From assembly GCF_964340395.1 (NCBI RefSeq), contig NC_135567.1:7469899-7512398 (forward strand): DNA of 42,500 nt, in the 5' to 3' direction. The notes under the pieces are model-generated. The model worked only from the letters and a program-made list of their open reading frames with translations, was not told the origin of the DNA and ran no database searches. The position numbers and the translations under genes were made by a program. The stretch's first letter is position 1, and every line of letters begins with the position of its first letter. Origin of the DNA: Glandiceps talaboti. Taxonomy: Eukaryota > Hemichordata > Enteropneusta > Spengelidae. Positions 31,881-42,500 of the stretch are shown piece by piece.

Positions 31881-31881
<1 letters not shown>

Positions 31882-33870
31882 CCACCTAATTGAAACTCCA
31901 AAGTCTTTCTGTTGGGTGATAATTGTTGTCAGGATGGTCGCATGGAGAATGACCGGCTATAAATGTACAGATTGAGGATTGGAACCTACATCGCTGCTGC
32001 TATTTGTTTGTTTAAAGGTTAAAGTATCGGGCAAGATTTGATTTATGGTTGTGTCCATGCTTTTGGTATAAAGGATAAACTGAATGAAGTCAGTGATATG
32101 TTAACATAGGCTAAATGGATTGTATGATACCCGGTAAAATTAGGACGTAGGAAAGGATCGTAATCTATGAAAAGTACGTGTCAGGGGTAATAATTGTAAA
32201 GTACTTTTATCACAGTATGGGAAAGTACTATTATAAAAACTCACATTATCATTATTATAACTTCTGACTAGCGATGTACCTGTAAACAAACACCATGTTA
32301 CAATGATGGGACAAACTTTTATTGATAGAGGAAGGAAGTGGAATTTGTACAATACGGACCACCAGTACATATCTATTTCATTACTGGGACAAGCCATTAG
32401 CCAAGCAAGTGGAATTTTTATCAAAGAGTACCAATATTTACACATGTGATGATGGTCTCTTACATAACACAAGTAAACAGCTGTAAAACCTCTATTCGGC
32501 TGTCTGCATGGACTGCAATTGAGGCAAACCTTATCTCCGTCTTATATCAGTTGTTATCAATTTATTAGGCTATCATAAGTAACGCTACAAACAGCTTTAG
32601 AGATGCAAACAACTTTTATGACACCCGTTTTCGCCAGGCAAGCCCGCGGGTTTGTTGCACTTGGGCCGCTAATGGTTTGTGGCTGTCATGTGGTGGCTGT
32701 GGGTTTTGCGGTTGTCGATGTTACAAACGTTTGGTATTTTTCTCCATGTATGACTAGTTTTTCTATGCAATACATAATTTTATTTTTATGTTCAAACACG
32801 TTTTTGTTGAATTCTTTTTAGATAGAGACATATACATCACGTGATTAATTGCAAAATTTAGATGTTATTCCCCAATATGTTTCTTTCCAAGTAAAATATG
32901 AGTGACCTAAGGGGTCTTTATCACTACGAGTCGCTAGACAAGAAGTACCAACCTGAGTATTTTTCAGCTGAATGAAGAAAAATGTTAGAGAATAACAATT
33001 ATATCAGCACCAGTGATATCAAAGAAAAATCAGGGAAAGTAATGGTAATTTTAAACACTTTGACTCATATTTCGAACACAGCAGAACCAGTGATGGAGAC
33101 GCACGTTGGTGTGACGTAGAACGACCAGAGCATATATCATGTATATCATGTATATTCCATATATTTTGTCCAATTTGGCTCGTGCATGGTATAAGTAGTA
33201 TATTTATTCGTTAGAGGCCGCATATTCGACATAACTTGTTGAAACATGCCTACGCATCAGTACTCACTGGCAGAACTCTGGTATACGCAAGTATCTTACC
33301 GCATCTATATGTAAAATATACTCTCAGCCGTTCTATTTTTAGTCATGTGACATTTCAAACAACTCATATTGCTATAATACCAGATGCTACATTAACATAA
33401 TGGCAGGTATCGTCACAAACGAATTAGCTTTCTTTAAGTGTTTCCTACCTAAGACAGGCTACTCGTTTCCCCCAAGACTTCTGTAATTGTATATTGATGT
33501 GGTGTAATTACAAGAATGAAATGAATTGACATCTACTATCTTCAGTACAAAGTTACTTTATAAATTCAACTTTATAACAAAATAGACCAAAGAAACTTTC
33601 GTAAGACAACGAAAATATGAATAAATTATCATTAATTTATATTTTGGCGGCTTTAAAATGGTTGAATGTTTTACGAGATTACACGGTACTTAGAACCTTA
33701 TTGACAACTGTGCAGGACTGGAAGTATGCATGATGACATCGATTCAGGAATGTTTCGACATTTTTTATGCAAATATTGTAAGCTAATGTGTTATTTTTGT
33801 CATGTATTGATGGATTGAAATCTATAAAAAATGAGAATTACAAAGAAAACACTGCTATCGTAACCAGCAA
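31881..33870. other. AT-rich body of unit 1
   Basis: No gene recognised. Minus-strand frames near 32140-32472 recur shortened in the other copies at 35863-36075 and 39681-39998, as expected from sequence duplication alone. The copy-1-specific segment at about 32366-32686 has a GC-richer end (GCAAGCCCGCGGG). Confidence 0.6.
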
Positions 33871-33875
33871 GTCAT

Positions 33876-33926
33876 GTTTTGTTTGTTTAGTTTAGTTTAG
33901 TTTTGTTTTGTTTTGTTTTGTTTTGT
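33876..33926. repeat. (GTTTT)n microsatellite, unit 1
   Basis: GTTTA then GTTTT pentamers ending in GTCTCG, which is the same anchor in all three units. Confidence 0.93.
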
Positions 33927-34026
33927 CTCGATAAAAATAGTCACCCCAGGCGACACAACAAAACTACTAAAACATTCAAATGGATCTGAAAATGAAATAA
34001 AATGAGAAAAGGCGAAGTGTCTTTGG

Positions 34027-34403
34027 TATTAAAGTGGTCATATCGATGAGGATTTGGTATATATTTTGGATTTTGGATTTATAAAACAATTTTATCATGG
34101 CTTCCTACTTTGGAAATCTATGTATAACAATATATACAAAGTCCTTGTTTGTAAAATAATAATATATACCAAGTCATTGTTTGCAAAATACCAATATATA
34201 CCAAGTCCTTGTTTGTAAAATACCAATATATACCAAGTCATTGTTTGTAAAATACAATATATACCAAGTCATTGTTTGTAAAATACAATATATACCAAGT
34301 CATTGTTTGTAAAATACCAATATATACCAAGTCATTGTTTGTAACTCAACAATATATACCAAGTTATTGTTTGTAAAAATAACTCAACAATATATACCAA
34401 GTC
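34027..34403 (+). mobile_element. Left arm and core of a TIR/minisatellite element, unit 1
   Basis: TATTAAAGTGGTCATATCGA (from 34027) starts an arm of about 100 bp, then about nine 31-bp units with CAATATATACCAAGTC(A/C)TTG. The matching right arm seen at 41700-41808 is missing: the 3.8-kb unit restarts inside or just after the minisatellite. Confidence 0.75.
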
Positions 34404-34727
34404 ACAAAATACCGACACTGATATAAAACATCCCTTTGGAGCTTAATATGTTAAGATATAGTTCATAGCCATTTCAGCATGGTTGTTAAAGTAATCAGAC
34501 AAAATATTTACATCTTAATTTATTTCAAACTATTGTCCTAGTACAGCTGGCGTCTTATATTGCCATTTACATTTTATAGTCAGTGAGTAATTAGTCTCGG
34601 AGATATATCCAGCGCGGAGTCGTTGGAATGTGGTTTCCCTAGGCTCGGATGATATCTTAGAAGAGCCCCAGCGGTGAGAATCTGGGTAACCCAAACGAAC
34701 CTAGTGAATAATATATACCTCAAACAT

Positions 34728-34849
34728 CACGTGACTTGACCGCCGCTGCGCATCGATAAGCAGCGTGTAACCCCCGTATACACGTAAATACACGTAGGTA
34801 TATGTAAATACGACACACCTTCAGTGGTTTCAATGTACTGTATCGGAAG
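34728..34849 (+). promoter_or_regulatory. E-box, hairpin and splice-donor patch, unit 2
   Basis: CACGTG at 34728-34733; stem CGCTGC/GCAGCG at 34744-34749 / 34760-34765; donor junction GAAG|GTGAGT at 34849/34850. All three parts are retained. Copies 2 and 3 have TTG inserted after CACGTGAC relative to copy 1. Confidence 0.3.
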
Positions 34850-35027
34850 GTGAGTAAATGTTGTATTTGTATATGTAATCAACTCTTGTACGAATAGATC
34901 CAGATGGACAACAATCTGAAATATGTACTACCAAACCAGGGTGACTATAGAGTTTCAATTATTCCATAATGTTTTTTGACGTCTCACACAAGTTTTTTGT
35001 TACAAACGTAACAAAATACCGACACTG

Positions 35028-35030
<3 letters not shown>

Positions 35031-35086
<56 letters not shown>

Positions 35087-35110
35087 ACACACACTCACAC
35101 ACACACACAA

Positions 35111-35140
<30 letters not shown>
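35031..35140. repeat. (AC)n microsatellite, unit 2
   Basis: AC run with AGAGACACAC interruptions. The flanking 17 bp present in copies 1 and 3 (GATGCATACATTTTATC region) is missing after it. Confidence 0.96.
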
Positions 35141-35142
<2 letters not shown>

Positions 35143-35314
35143 AAAATGAGCACAAATCAATTTTGCTGTCATATCAAACAAGGAACGTTCAAACACAAAA
35201 TTGTTTACGAGAGATCGCTTTGAGATAATGTAATATTTCCTGTGCCTGCGGGCTATAAGTGCTTGGATTTTATATATATAGTTCGTGACACATAATGTCG
35301 TGCGAGAGGTAGTA

Positions 35315-35601
35315 AGGGTTGTCGGTGGCTGAGTGGTTAACCCACTTGCCTCTTACCACTGCAGTCGGGGTTTGAACCGATTCAGGGTTCGATTAAATTT
35401 ACCACGCTGTAAGTAAGAAGATTGTTGTTCAGTTTGACTGTACAACGCAGGTTATACTCCGGTTTCCTCCTGCATTAACCCAATGAACCCATGAGGTATG
35501 GCCCTCACTGGACTTCTTGGGAGACAAGTGTTTATATGCTTAAAGACCTATCCAGTATAAATAAAGATAATTATTATTATTATCATTATTATTATTATTA
35601 T
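35315..35601 (+). mobile_element. tRNA-derived SINE with (ATT)n tail, unit 2
   Basis: A box at 35326-35336. The body is nearly identical to that of unit 1. The (ATT)n tail is shorter, with one ATC. It was duplicated with the unit rather than inserted independently. Confidence 0.8.
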
Positions 35602-37284
35602 ACCACCTAATCGAAACTCCAAAGTCTTTCTGCTGGGTGTGATAATTGTTGTCAGGATGGTCGCATGGAGAATGACCGGCTATAAATGTACAGATTGAGG
35701 ATTTGAACCTACATCGCTGCTGCTATTTGTTTGTTTAAAGGTTAAAGTATCGGGCAATATTTGATTTATGGTTGTGTCCACGCTTTTGGTATAAAGGGTA
35801 AACTGAATGAAGTCAGTGATATGTTAACATAGGCTAAATGGATTGTATGATACCCGGTGAAATTAGGACGTAGGAAAGGATCGTAATCTATGAAAAGTAC
35901 GTGTCAGGGGTAATAATTGTAAAGTACTTTTATCACAGTATGGGAAAGTACTATTATAAATACTCACATTATCATTATTATAACTTCTGACTAGCGATGT
36001 ACCTGTAAACAAACACCATGTTACAATGATGGGACAAACTTTTATTGATAGAGGAAGGAAGTGGAATTTGTACAATACAGTACTGATCTATTTGGTGGCT
36101 GTGGGTTTTGCGGTTGTCGATGTTACAGACGTTTGGTATTTTTCTCCATGTATGACTAGTTTTTCTATGCAATACATAATTTTATTTTTATTTCATGTTC
36201 AAACACGTTTTTGTTGAATTCTTTTTTTTAGATAGAGACATATACATCACGTGATTAATTGCAAAATTTAGATGTTATTCCCCAATATGTTTCTTTCCAA
36301 GAAAAATATGAGTGACCTAAGGGGTCTTTGTCACTACGAGTCGCTAGACGAGAAGTAACAACCCGAGTATTTTTCAGCTGAATGAAGAAAAATGTTAGAG
36401 AATAACAATTGTATCAGCACCAGTGAAATCAAAGAAAAATCAGGGAAAGTAATGGTAATTTTGAACACTTTGACTCATATTTCGAACACAGCAGAACCAG
36501 TGATGGAGACGCACGTTGTAGTGACGTCGAACGACCAGAGCATATATAATGTATATCATGTATATTCCATATATTTTGTCCAATTTGGCTCGTGCACGGT
36601 ATAAGTGTTATATTTATTTGTAAGAGGCCGCATATTCGACATAACTTGTTGAAACATGCCTACACATCAGTACTCACTGGCAGAACTCTGGTATAAGCAA
36701 GTATCTTACTACATGTATATGTAAAATATACTCTCAACCGTTCTATTTTTAGTCATGTGACACTTCAAACAACTCATATTGCTATAATACCAGATGCTAC
36801 ATTAATATAATGGCAGGTATCTTCATAAACGAATTAGCTTTCTTTAAATGTTTCCTACCTAAGACAGGCTACTCGTTTTTCCCAAGACTTCTGTAATTGT
36901 ATATTGATATGGTGTAATTACAAGAATGAAATGAATTGACATCTACTATCTTCTGTACACAGTTACTTTATAAATTCAACTTTATAACAAAATAGACCAA
37001 AGAAACTTTCTCAAGACAACGAAAATATGAATAAATTATCATTAATTTATATTTTGGCGGCTTTAAAATGGTTGAATGTTTTACGAGAACACACGTACTT
37101 AGAACCTTATTGACAACTGCGCAGGACTGGAAGTATGCATGATGACATCGATTCAGGAATGTTTCGACATGTTTTATGCAAATATTATAAGCTAATGTGT
37201 TATTTTTGTCATGTATTGATGGATTCAAATCTATAAAAAATGAGAATTACAAAGAAAACACTGCTATCGTAACCAGCGTGTCAT
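35602..37284. other. AT-rich body of unit 2
   Basis: Homologous to 31881-33870 without the 310-bp segment. No gene recognised. Confidence 0.6.
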
Positions 37285-37338
37285 GTTTTTTGTTGTTGTT
37301 GTTGTTATTTTGTTTTGTTTTGTTTTGTTTTGTTTTGT
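37285..37338. repeat. (GTT)n/(GTTTT)n microsatellite, unit 2
   Basis: This copy has a GTTGTTGTT run before the GTTTT pentamers, absent from copies 1 and 3. Confidence 0.93.
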
Positions 37339-37438
37339 CTCGATAAAAATAGTCACCCCAAAAGACACAACAAAACTACTAAAGCATTCAAATGAATCTG
37401 AAAATGAAATATAATGAGAAAAGGCGAAGTGTCTTTGG

Positions 37439-38259
37439 TATTAAAGTGGTCATATCGATGAGGATTTGGTATATATTTTGGATTTTGGATTTATAAAACA
37501 ATTTTATCATGGCTTCCTACTTTAGAAATCAATGTCCAACAATATATACCAAGTCATTGTTTGTAAAATAACAATATATACCAAGTCATTGTTTGTAAAA
37601 TAACAATATATACCAAGTCCTTGTTTGTAAAATAATAATATATACCAAGTCATTGTTTGCAAAATACCAATATATACCAAGTCCTTGTTTGTAAAATAGT
37701 AATATATACCAAGTCATTGTTTGTAAAATACCAATATATACCAAGTCCTTGTTTGTAAAATAACAATATATACCAAGTCATTGTTTGTAAAATAACAATA
37801 TATACCAAGTCATTGTTTGTAAAATACAATATATACTGAGTCATTGTTTGTAAAATAACAATATATACCAAGTCATTGTTTGTGAAATAACAATATATAC
37901 CAAGTCCTTGTTTGTAAAATACCAATATATACCAAGTCATTGTTTGTAACTCAACAATATACCAAATCCTTGTTGTAAAATACCAATATATACCAAGTCA
38001 TTGTTTGTAAAATACAATATATACCAAGTCATTGTTTGTAAAATACAATATATACCAAGTCATTGTTTGTAAAATACCAATATATACCAAGTCATTGTTT
38101 GTAACTCAACAATATATACCAAGTCCTTGTTGTAAAATACCAATATATACCAAAACCTTGTTTGCAAAATACCAATATATACCAAGTCCTTGCTTGTAAC
38201 TCAACAATATATACCAAGTCATTGTTTGTAAAAATAACTCAACAATATATACCAGGTCA
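37439..38259 (+). mobile_element. Left arm and expanded core of a TIR/minisatellite element, unit 2
   Basis: The left arm starts at 37439. About 23 repeats of 30-32 bp run from 37540 to 38259. The right arm is missing. The minus-strand 96-codon frame inside is a by-product. Confidence 0.75.
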
Positions 38260-38582
38260 CAAAATACCGACACTGATATAAAACACCCCTTTGGAGCTTA
38301 ATATGTTAAGATATAGTTCATAGCCATTTCAGCATGGTTGTTAAAGTAATCAGACAAAATATTTACATTTTAATTTATTTCAAACTATTGTCCTAGTACA
38401 GCTGGCGTCTTATATTGCCATTTACATTTTATAGTCAGTGAGTAATTAGTCTCGGAGATATATCCAGCGCGGAGTCGTTGGAATGTGGTTTCCCTAGGCT
38501 CGGATGATATCGTAGAAGAGCCCCAGCGGTGAGAATCTGGGTAATCGAAACGAACCTATTGAATAATATACACCTCAAACAT

Positions 38583-38704
38583 CACGTGACTTGACCGCCG
38601 CTGCGCATCGATAAGCAGCGTGTAACCCCCGTATACACGTAAATACACGTAGGTATATGTAAATACGACACACCTTCAGTGGTTTCAATGTACTGTATCG
38701 GAAG
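38583..38704 (+). promoter_or_regulatory. E-box, hairpin and splice-donor patch, unit 3
   Basis: CACGTG at 38583-38588, the same CGCTGC/GCAGCG stem, and donor GAAG|GTGAGT at 38704/38705. Preserved as in the other units. Confidence 0.3.
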
Positions 38705-38882
38705 GTGAGTAAATGTTGTATTTGTATATGTAATCAACTCTTGTACGAATAGATCCAGATGGACAACAATCTGAAATATGTACTACCAAACCAGGGTGAC
38801 TATAGAGTTTCAATTATTCCATAATGTTTTTTGACGTCTCACACAAGTTTTTTGTTACAAACGTAACAAAATACCGACACTG

Positions 38883-38884
<2 letters not shown>

Positions 38885-38967
<83 letters not shown>
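38885..38967. repeat. (AC)n microsatellite, unit 3
   Basis: Shares the TCACTCAC interruption with unit 1. Confidence 0.97.
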
Positions 38968-39148
38968 AGAAAATGATGCATACATTTTATCTGACTGTGA
39001 GCACAAATCAATTTTGCTGTCATATCAAACAAGGAACGTTCGAACACAAAATTGTTTACTGGAGTTCACTTCGAGATAATGTAAAATTTCCTGTGCCTGC
39101 GGGCTAGAAGTGCCTGGATTTTGTATATATAGTTCGTGACACATAATG

Positions 39149-39421
39149 TGGCTGAGTGGTTAACCCACTTGCCTCTTACCACTGCAGTCGGGGTTTGAAC
39201 CGATTCAGGGTTCGATTAAATTTACCACGCTGTAAGTAAGAAGAGTGTTGTTCAGATTGACTCTACAACGCAGGTTATACTCCGGTTTCCTCCTGCATTA
39301 ACCCATTGAACCAATGAGGTATGGCCCTCACTAGACTTCTTGGGAGACAAGTGTTTATATGCTTAAAGAACTATCCAGTATAAATAAAGATAATCATTAT
39401 TATTATTATTATTATTATTAT
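39149..39421 (+). mobile_element. tRNA-derived SINE, 5'-trimmed, unit 3
   Basis: The A box (39149-39159) directly follows ATAATG; the usual leader is deleted. The body and the (ATT)n tail (from about 39394) are intact. Confidence 0.8.
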
Positions 39422-41112
39422 ACCACCTAATTGAAACTCCATAGTCTTTCTGTTGGGTGATAATTGTTGTCAGGATGGTCGCATTGAGAATGACCGGCTA
39501 TAAATGTACAGATTGAGGATTTGAACCTACATCGCTGCTGCTATTTGTTTGTTTAATGGTTAAAATATCCGGCAAGATTTGATTTATGGTTGTGTCCATG
39601 CTTTTGGTATAAAGGGTAAACTGAATGAAGTCAGTGATATGTTAACATAGACTAAATGGATTGTATGATACCCGGTGAAATTAGGACGTAGGAAAGGATC
39701 GTAATCTATGAAAAGTATGTGTCAGGGGTAATAATTGTAAAGTACTTTTATCACAGTATGGGAAAGTACTATTATAAAAACTCACATTATCATTATTATA
39801 ACTTCTGACTAGCGATGTACCTGTAAACAAACACCATGTTACAATGATGGGACAAACTTTTATTGATAGAGGAAGGAAGTGGAATTTGTACAATACGGAC
39901 CAACAGTACTGATGTATTTGGTGGCTGTGGGTTTTGCGGTTGTCGATGTTACAGATGTTTGATATTTTTCTCCATGTATGACTAGTTTTTCTATGCAATA
40001 CATAATTTTATTTTTATTTCATGTTCAAACACGTTTTTGTTGAATTCTTTTTTAGATAGAGACATATACATCACGTGATTAATTGTAAAATTTAGACGTT
40101 ATTCCCCAATATGTTTCTTTCCAAGTAAAATATGAGTGACCTAAGGGGTCTTTATCACTACGAGTCGCTAGACAAGAAGTACCAACCTGAGTATTTTTTA
40201 GCTGAATGAAGAAAAATGTTAGAGAATAACAATTATATCAGCACCAGTAATATCAAAGAAAAATCAGGGAAAGTAATGGTAATTTTGAACACTTTGACTC
40301 ATATTTCGAACACAGCAGAACCAGTGATGGAGACACACGTTGTTGTTGTGACGTAGAACGACCAGAGCATATATAATGTATATCATGTATATTCCATATA
40401 TTTTGCCCAATTTGGCTCGTGCATGGTATAAGTAGTATATTTATTCGTTAGAGGCCGCATATTCGACATAACTTGTTGAAACATGCCTACACATCAGTAC
40501 TCACTGGCAGAACTCTGGTATAAGCAAGTATCTTACTACATGTATATGTAAAATATACTCTCAGCCGTTCTATTTTTAGTCATGTGACATTTTAAACAAC
40601 TCATATTGCTATAATACCAGATGCTACATTAATATAATGGCAGGTATCTTCATAAACGAATTAGCTTTCTTTAAGTGTTTCCTACCTAAGACAGGCTACT
40701 CGTTTTTCCCAAGACTTCTGTAATTGTATTTTGATGTGGTGTAATTACAAGAATGAAATGAATTGACATCTACTATCTTCTGTACACAGTTACCTTATAA
40801 ATTCAACTTTATAACAAAATAGACCAAAGAAACTTTCTCAAGACAACGAAAATATGAATAAATTATCATTAATTTATATTTTGGCGGCTTTAAAATGGTT
40901 GAACGTTTTACGAGATTACACGGTACTTAGAACCTTATTGACAACTGTGCAGGACTGGAAGTATGCATGATGACATCAATTCAGGAATGTTTCGACATGT
41001 TTTATGCAAATATTGTAAGCTAATGTGTTATTTTTGTCATGTATTGATGGATTGAAATCTATAAAAAATGAGAATTACAAAGAAAACACTGCTATCGTAA
41101 CCAGCGTGTCAT
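39422..41112. other. AT-rich body of unit 3
   Basis: Homologous to the bodies of units 1 and 2. No gene recognised. Confidence 0.6.
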
Positions 41113-41177
41113 GTTTTGTTTGTTTTGTTTTGTTTTGTTTTGTTTTGTTTGTTTTGTTTTGTTTTGTTTTGTTTTGT
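41113..41177. repeat. (GTTTT)n microsatellite, unit 3
   Basis: The longest of the three, with two GTTTG interruptions. Confidence 0.95.
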
Positions 41178-41277
41178 CTCGATAAAAATAGTCACCCCAG
41201 GCGACACAACAAAACTACTAAAACATTCAAATGGATCTGAAAATGAAAGAAAATGAGAAAAGGCGAAGTGTCTTTGG

Positions 41278-41808
41278 TATTAAAGTGCTCATATCGATGA
41301 GGATTTGGTATATATTTTGGATTTTGGATTTACAAAACAATTTTATCATGGCTTCCTCCTTTAGAAATCAATGTGTAACAATATTTACCAAGTCCTTGTT
41401 TGTAAAATAACAATATATACCAAGTCCTTGTTTGTAAAATAACAATATATACCAAGTCCTTGTTTGCAAAATACCAATATATACCAAGTCATTGTTTGTA
41501 ACTCAACAATATATACCAAGTCCTTGTTTGTAAAATAACAATATATACCAAGTCCTTGTTTGTAACTCAACAATATATACCAAGTCCTTGTTTGTAAAAT
41601 AACAATTTATACCAAGTCCTTGTTCGTAAAATAACTCAATAATTAATTGTAAATGATTGATGAACGTGAAAAATGGTTGTTATTGTAACTGATTTAGTCA
41701 ATGTTGTTTTACATTAATTTTTCAAGTAGGAAGCCATGATAAAATTGTTTTATAAATTAAAAATCCAAAATAAAATACCATATTCTCATCCATATGGCCA
41801 CTTTAATA
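41278..41808. mobile_element. Complete TIR element with minisatellite core (MITE-like)
   Basis: The left arm starts TATTAAAGTG (41278) and runs through TTTATCATGGCTTCCTCC. The right arm (about 41700-41808) is its inverted copy: GTAGGAAGCCATGATAAAAT...CCATATGGCCACTTTAATA. Arms are about 100-110 bp with roughly 80% identity. Between them are about eight 31-bp repeats (41380-41636) and a 60-bp unique spacer. It has no coding capacity, so it is non-autonomous. A TTAA or TA target is possible from the TATTAA ends, but the target duplication is not certain. Bivalve 'pearl'-type elements also pair terminal repeats with tandem cores; the kinship is not shown. Confidence 0.75.
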
Positions 41809-42149
41809 ATATTGATTGTAATAATTAAAGATTAGTGAAACAATATCTATGGCGGGCTATAACTACAACTGTCGACATCAGACCATGGACGAATAGAACC
41901 TGTTACAAACAAGGCAAGTAAACAAATGAATTGCATTAATAACACTTGGCTCAGCATTTTGTAACAGCAGAGACTTGTTGGTTTGATAGGAACCGTTTTA
42001 TTGCCTCTTTATTTGTACGCAAAATGCCAGGGGAAATGGAAATTTGTTTGTGAACTACTATGTAAAGTGACAATAAAACTGTCCTTATCAAAGGATGCAT
42101 ATGGAATGTGATACAAGTCTGTGTACTTCCGGATGTGTGAAGTTGGCTC
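41809..42149. other. Anonymous DNA
   Basis: No gene recognised. A 73-codon minus-strand frame (41951-42172) has ordinary composition but no familiar motif. Confidence 0.45.
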
Positions 42150-42500
42150 CCGTTTCCTGTTTCCTTTTTCATCTCCTTATTCGGTTTTTCCTGTCTCCTT
42201 ATTGGGTTTCCTGTCTCCTTATTGGGTTTTCTGTCTCCTTATTCGGTTTTTCCTGTCTCCTTATTGGATTTCCTGTCTCCTTATTGGGTTTTCTGTCTCC
42301 TTATTCGCTACCTGTCTCCTTATTGGATTTCCTGTCTCCTTATTGGGTTTTCTGTCTCCTTATTCGCTACCTGTCTCCTTATTGGATTTACTGTCTCCTT
42401 ATTGGGTTTTCTGTCTCCTTATTCGCTACCTGTCTCCTTATTGGATTTACTGTCTCCTTATTGGGTTTTCTGTCTCCTTATTCGCTACCTGTCTCCTTAT
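42150..42500. repeat. 20-bp repeat organised as 59-bp trimers, open at the window end
   Basis: CTGTCTCCTTATT recurs about every 20 bp. From 42306 the third subunit ends CGCTAC, recurring at 42306, 42365, 42424 and 42483, a 59-bp higher-order unit. The earlier part (42170-42300) uses CGGTTTTTC in that place. Confidence 0.95.

Larger units (their letters stand above)
30680..34428. repeat. 3.8-kb tandem unit, copy 1
   Basis: AATATGTTAAG marks the starts of copies 1, 2 and 3 at 30691, 34444 and 38300 (3,753 and 3,856 bp apart). Order within a unit: GC-richer promoter-like patch, (AC)n, tRNA-SINE with (ATT)n tail, AT-rich body, (GTTTT)n, the left arm of a TIR element, and a 31-bp minisatellite. 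Copy 1 alone carries about 310 bp (roughly 32366-32686) absent from the other two, and has only ~9 minisatellite copies. No protein gene is recognised in the body. Confidence 0.95.
34429..38278. repeat. 3.8-kb tandem unit, copy 2
   Basis: Same order as copy 1. It lacks the ~310-bp segment (junction near 36080) in the same way as copy 3. Its minisatellite is expanded to ~23 copies. Confidence 0.95.
38279..41640. repeat. 3.8-kb tandem unit, copy 3
   Basis: Same order as copies 1 and 2, and it lacks the 310-bp segment. About 29 bp just before the SINE A box is deleted (near 39148). After the minisatellite the sequence continues into the right arm of the TIR element instead of a new unit. Confidence 0.95.

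Noticed and set aside
32140-32472. Minus-strand frame recurring in the three 3.8-kb units
   Set aside because: Recurs because the DNA is duplicated; length differs with indels in each copy and there is no recognisable domain.
37650-37940. 96-codon minus-strand frame (TWYILVFYKQ repeats)
   Set aside because: Translation of the 31-bp minisatellite in the TIR element.
30680-41640. LTR retrotransposon with direct terminal repeats
   Set aside because: The direct repeats are whole 3.8-kb tandem units with SINE and microsatellites inside, without gag/pol, primer-binding site or TG...CA ends.

Overview
The window looks like an intergenic or subtelomere-like stretch of a metazoan nuclear genome, most likely a marine invertebrate (lophotrochozoan, hemichordate or cephalochordate type; I cannot narrow it further). 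Reasons: AT-rich non-coding DNA, spliced exon signals (GT...AG, AATAAA), metazoan TTAGGG-type telomeric repeats, a tRNA-derived SINE, a LINE with a zf-RVT zinc knuckle and a GIY-YIG (Penelope-like) retroelement. There are no bacterial-style genes, operons or CRISPR. Roughly two thirds of the window is tandem repeat.

Layout. 1-1135: 3' part of an internally deleted LINE. 1707-2812: last two exons of a transposase-like gene, whose intron holds an inverted retroelement tail. 2813-7580: mostly anonymous AT-rich DNA with a 38-bp minisatellite (4322-4890), a 41-bp minisatellite (6090-6360), microsatellites and one promoter-like patch (5040-5300). 7586-13985: about 175 copies of a 36-bp telomere-derived satellite with a second level of order near 792 bp, grading into degenerate TTAGGG (to 14082) and a decayed 22-bp repeat. 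14326-22584: about 3.7 tandem copies of a 2.23-kb unit, rich in AGGTCA half-sites arranged as DR1 elements and carrying CCCTAA motifs. 22588-24040: a 65-bp minisatellite.

24334-25759: exons of an unrecognised gene with two tandem splice donors and a coding heptad repeat. 25850-28960: a 31-bp repeat, SINE and LINE tails, a 65-bp repeat and a dispersed repeat. 28961-30671: a 5'-truncated Penelope-like RT/GIY-YIG fragment between two (CATA)n tracts. 30680-41640: three tandem copies of a 3.75-3.86-kb unit, each with a promoter-like patch, an (AC)n tract, a tRNA-SINE, a (GTTTT)n tract and a 31-bp minisatellite. The third copy is closed by an inverted arm, revealing a TIR element with a minisatellite core (41278-41808). 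42150-42500: a 20-bp/59-bp two-level repeat running off the window.

No intact autonomous gene is complete here. The recognisable proteins are fragments of mobile elements plus two partial host-like or domesticated genes. The most unusual material is the two-level telomere-like satellite and the DR1-bearing 2.23-kb array beside it.
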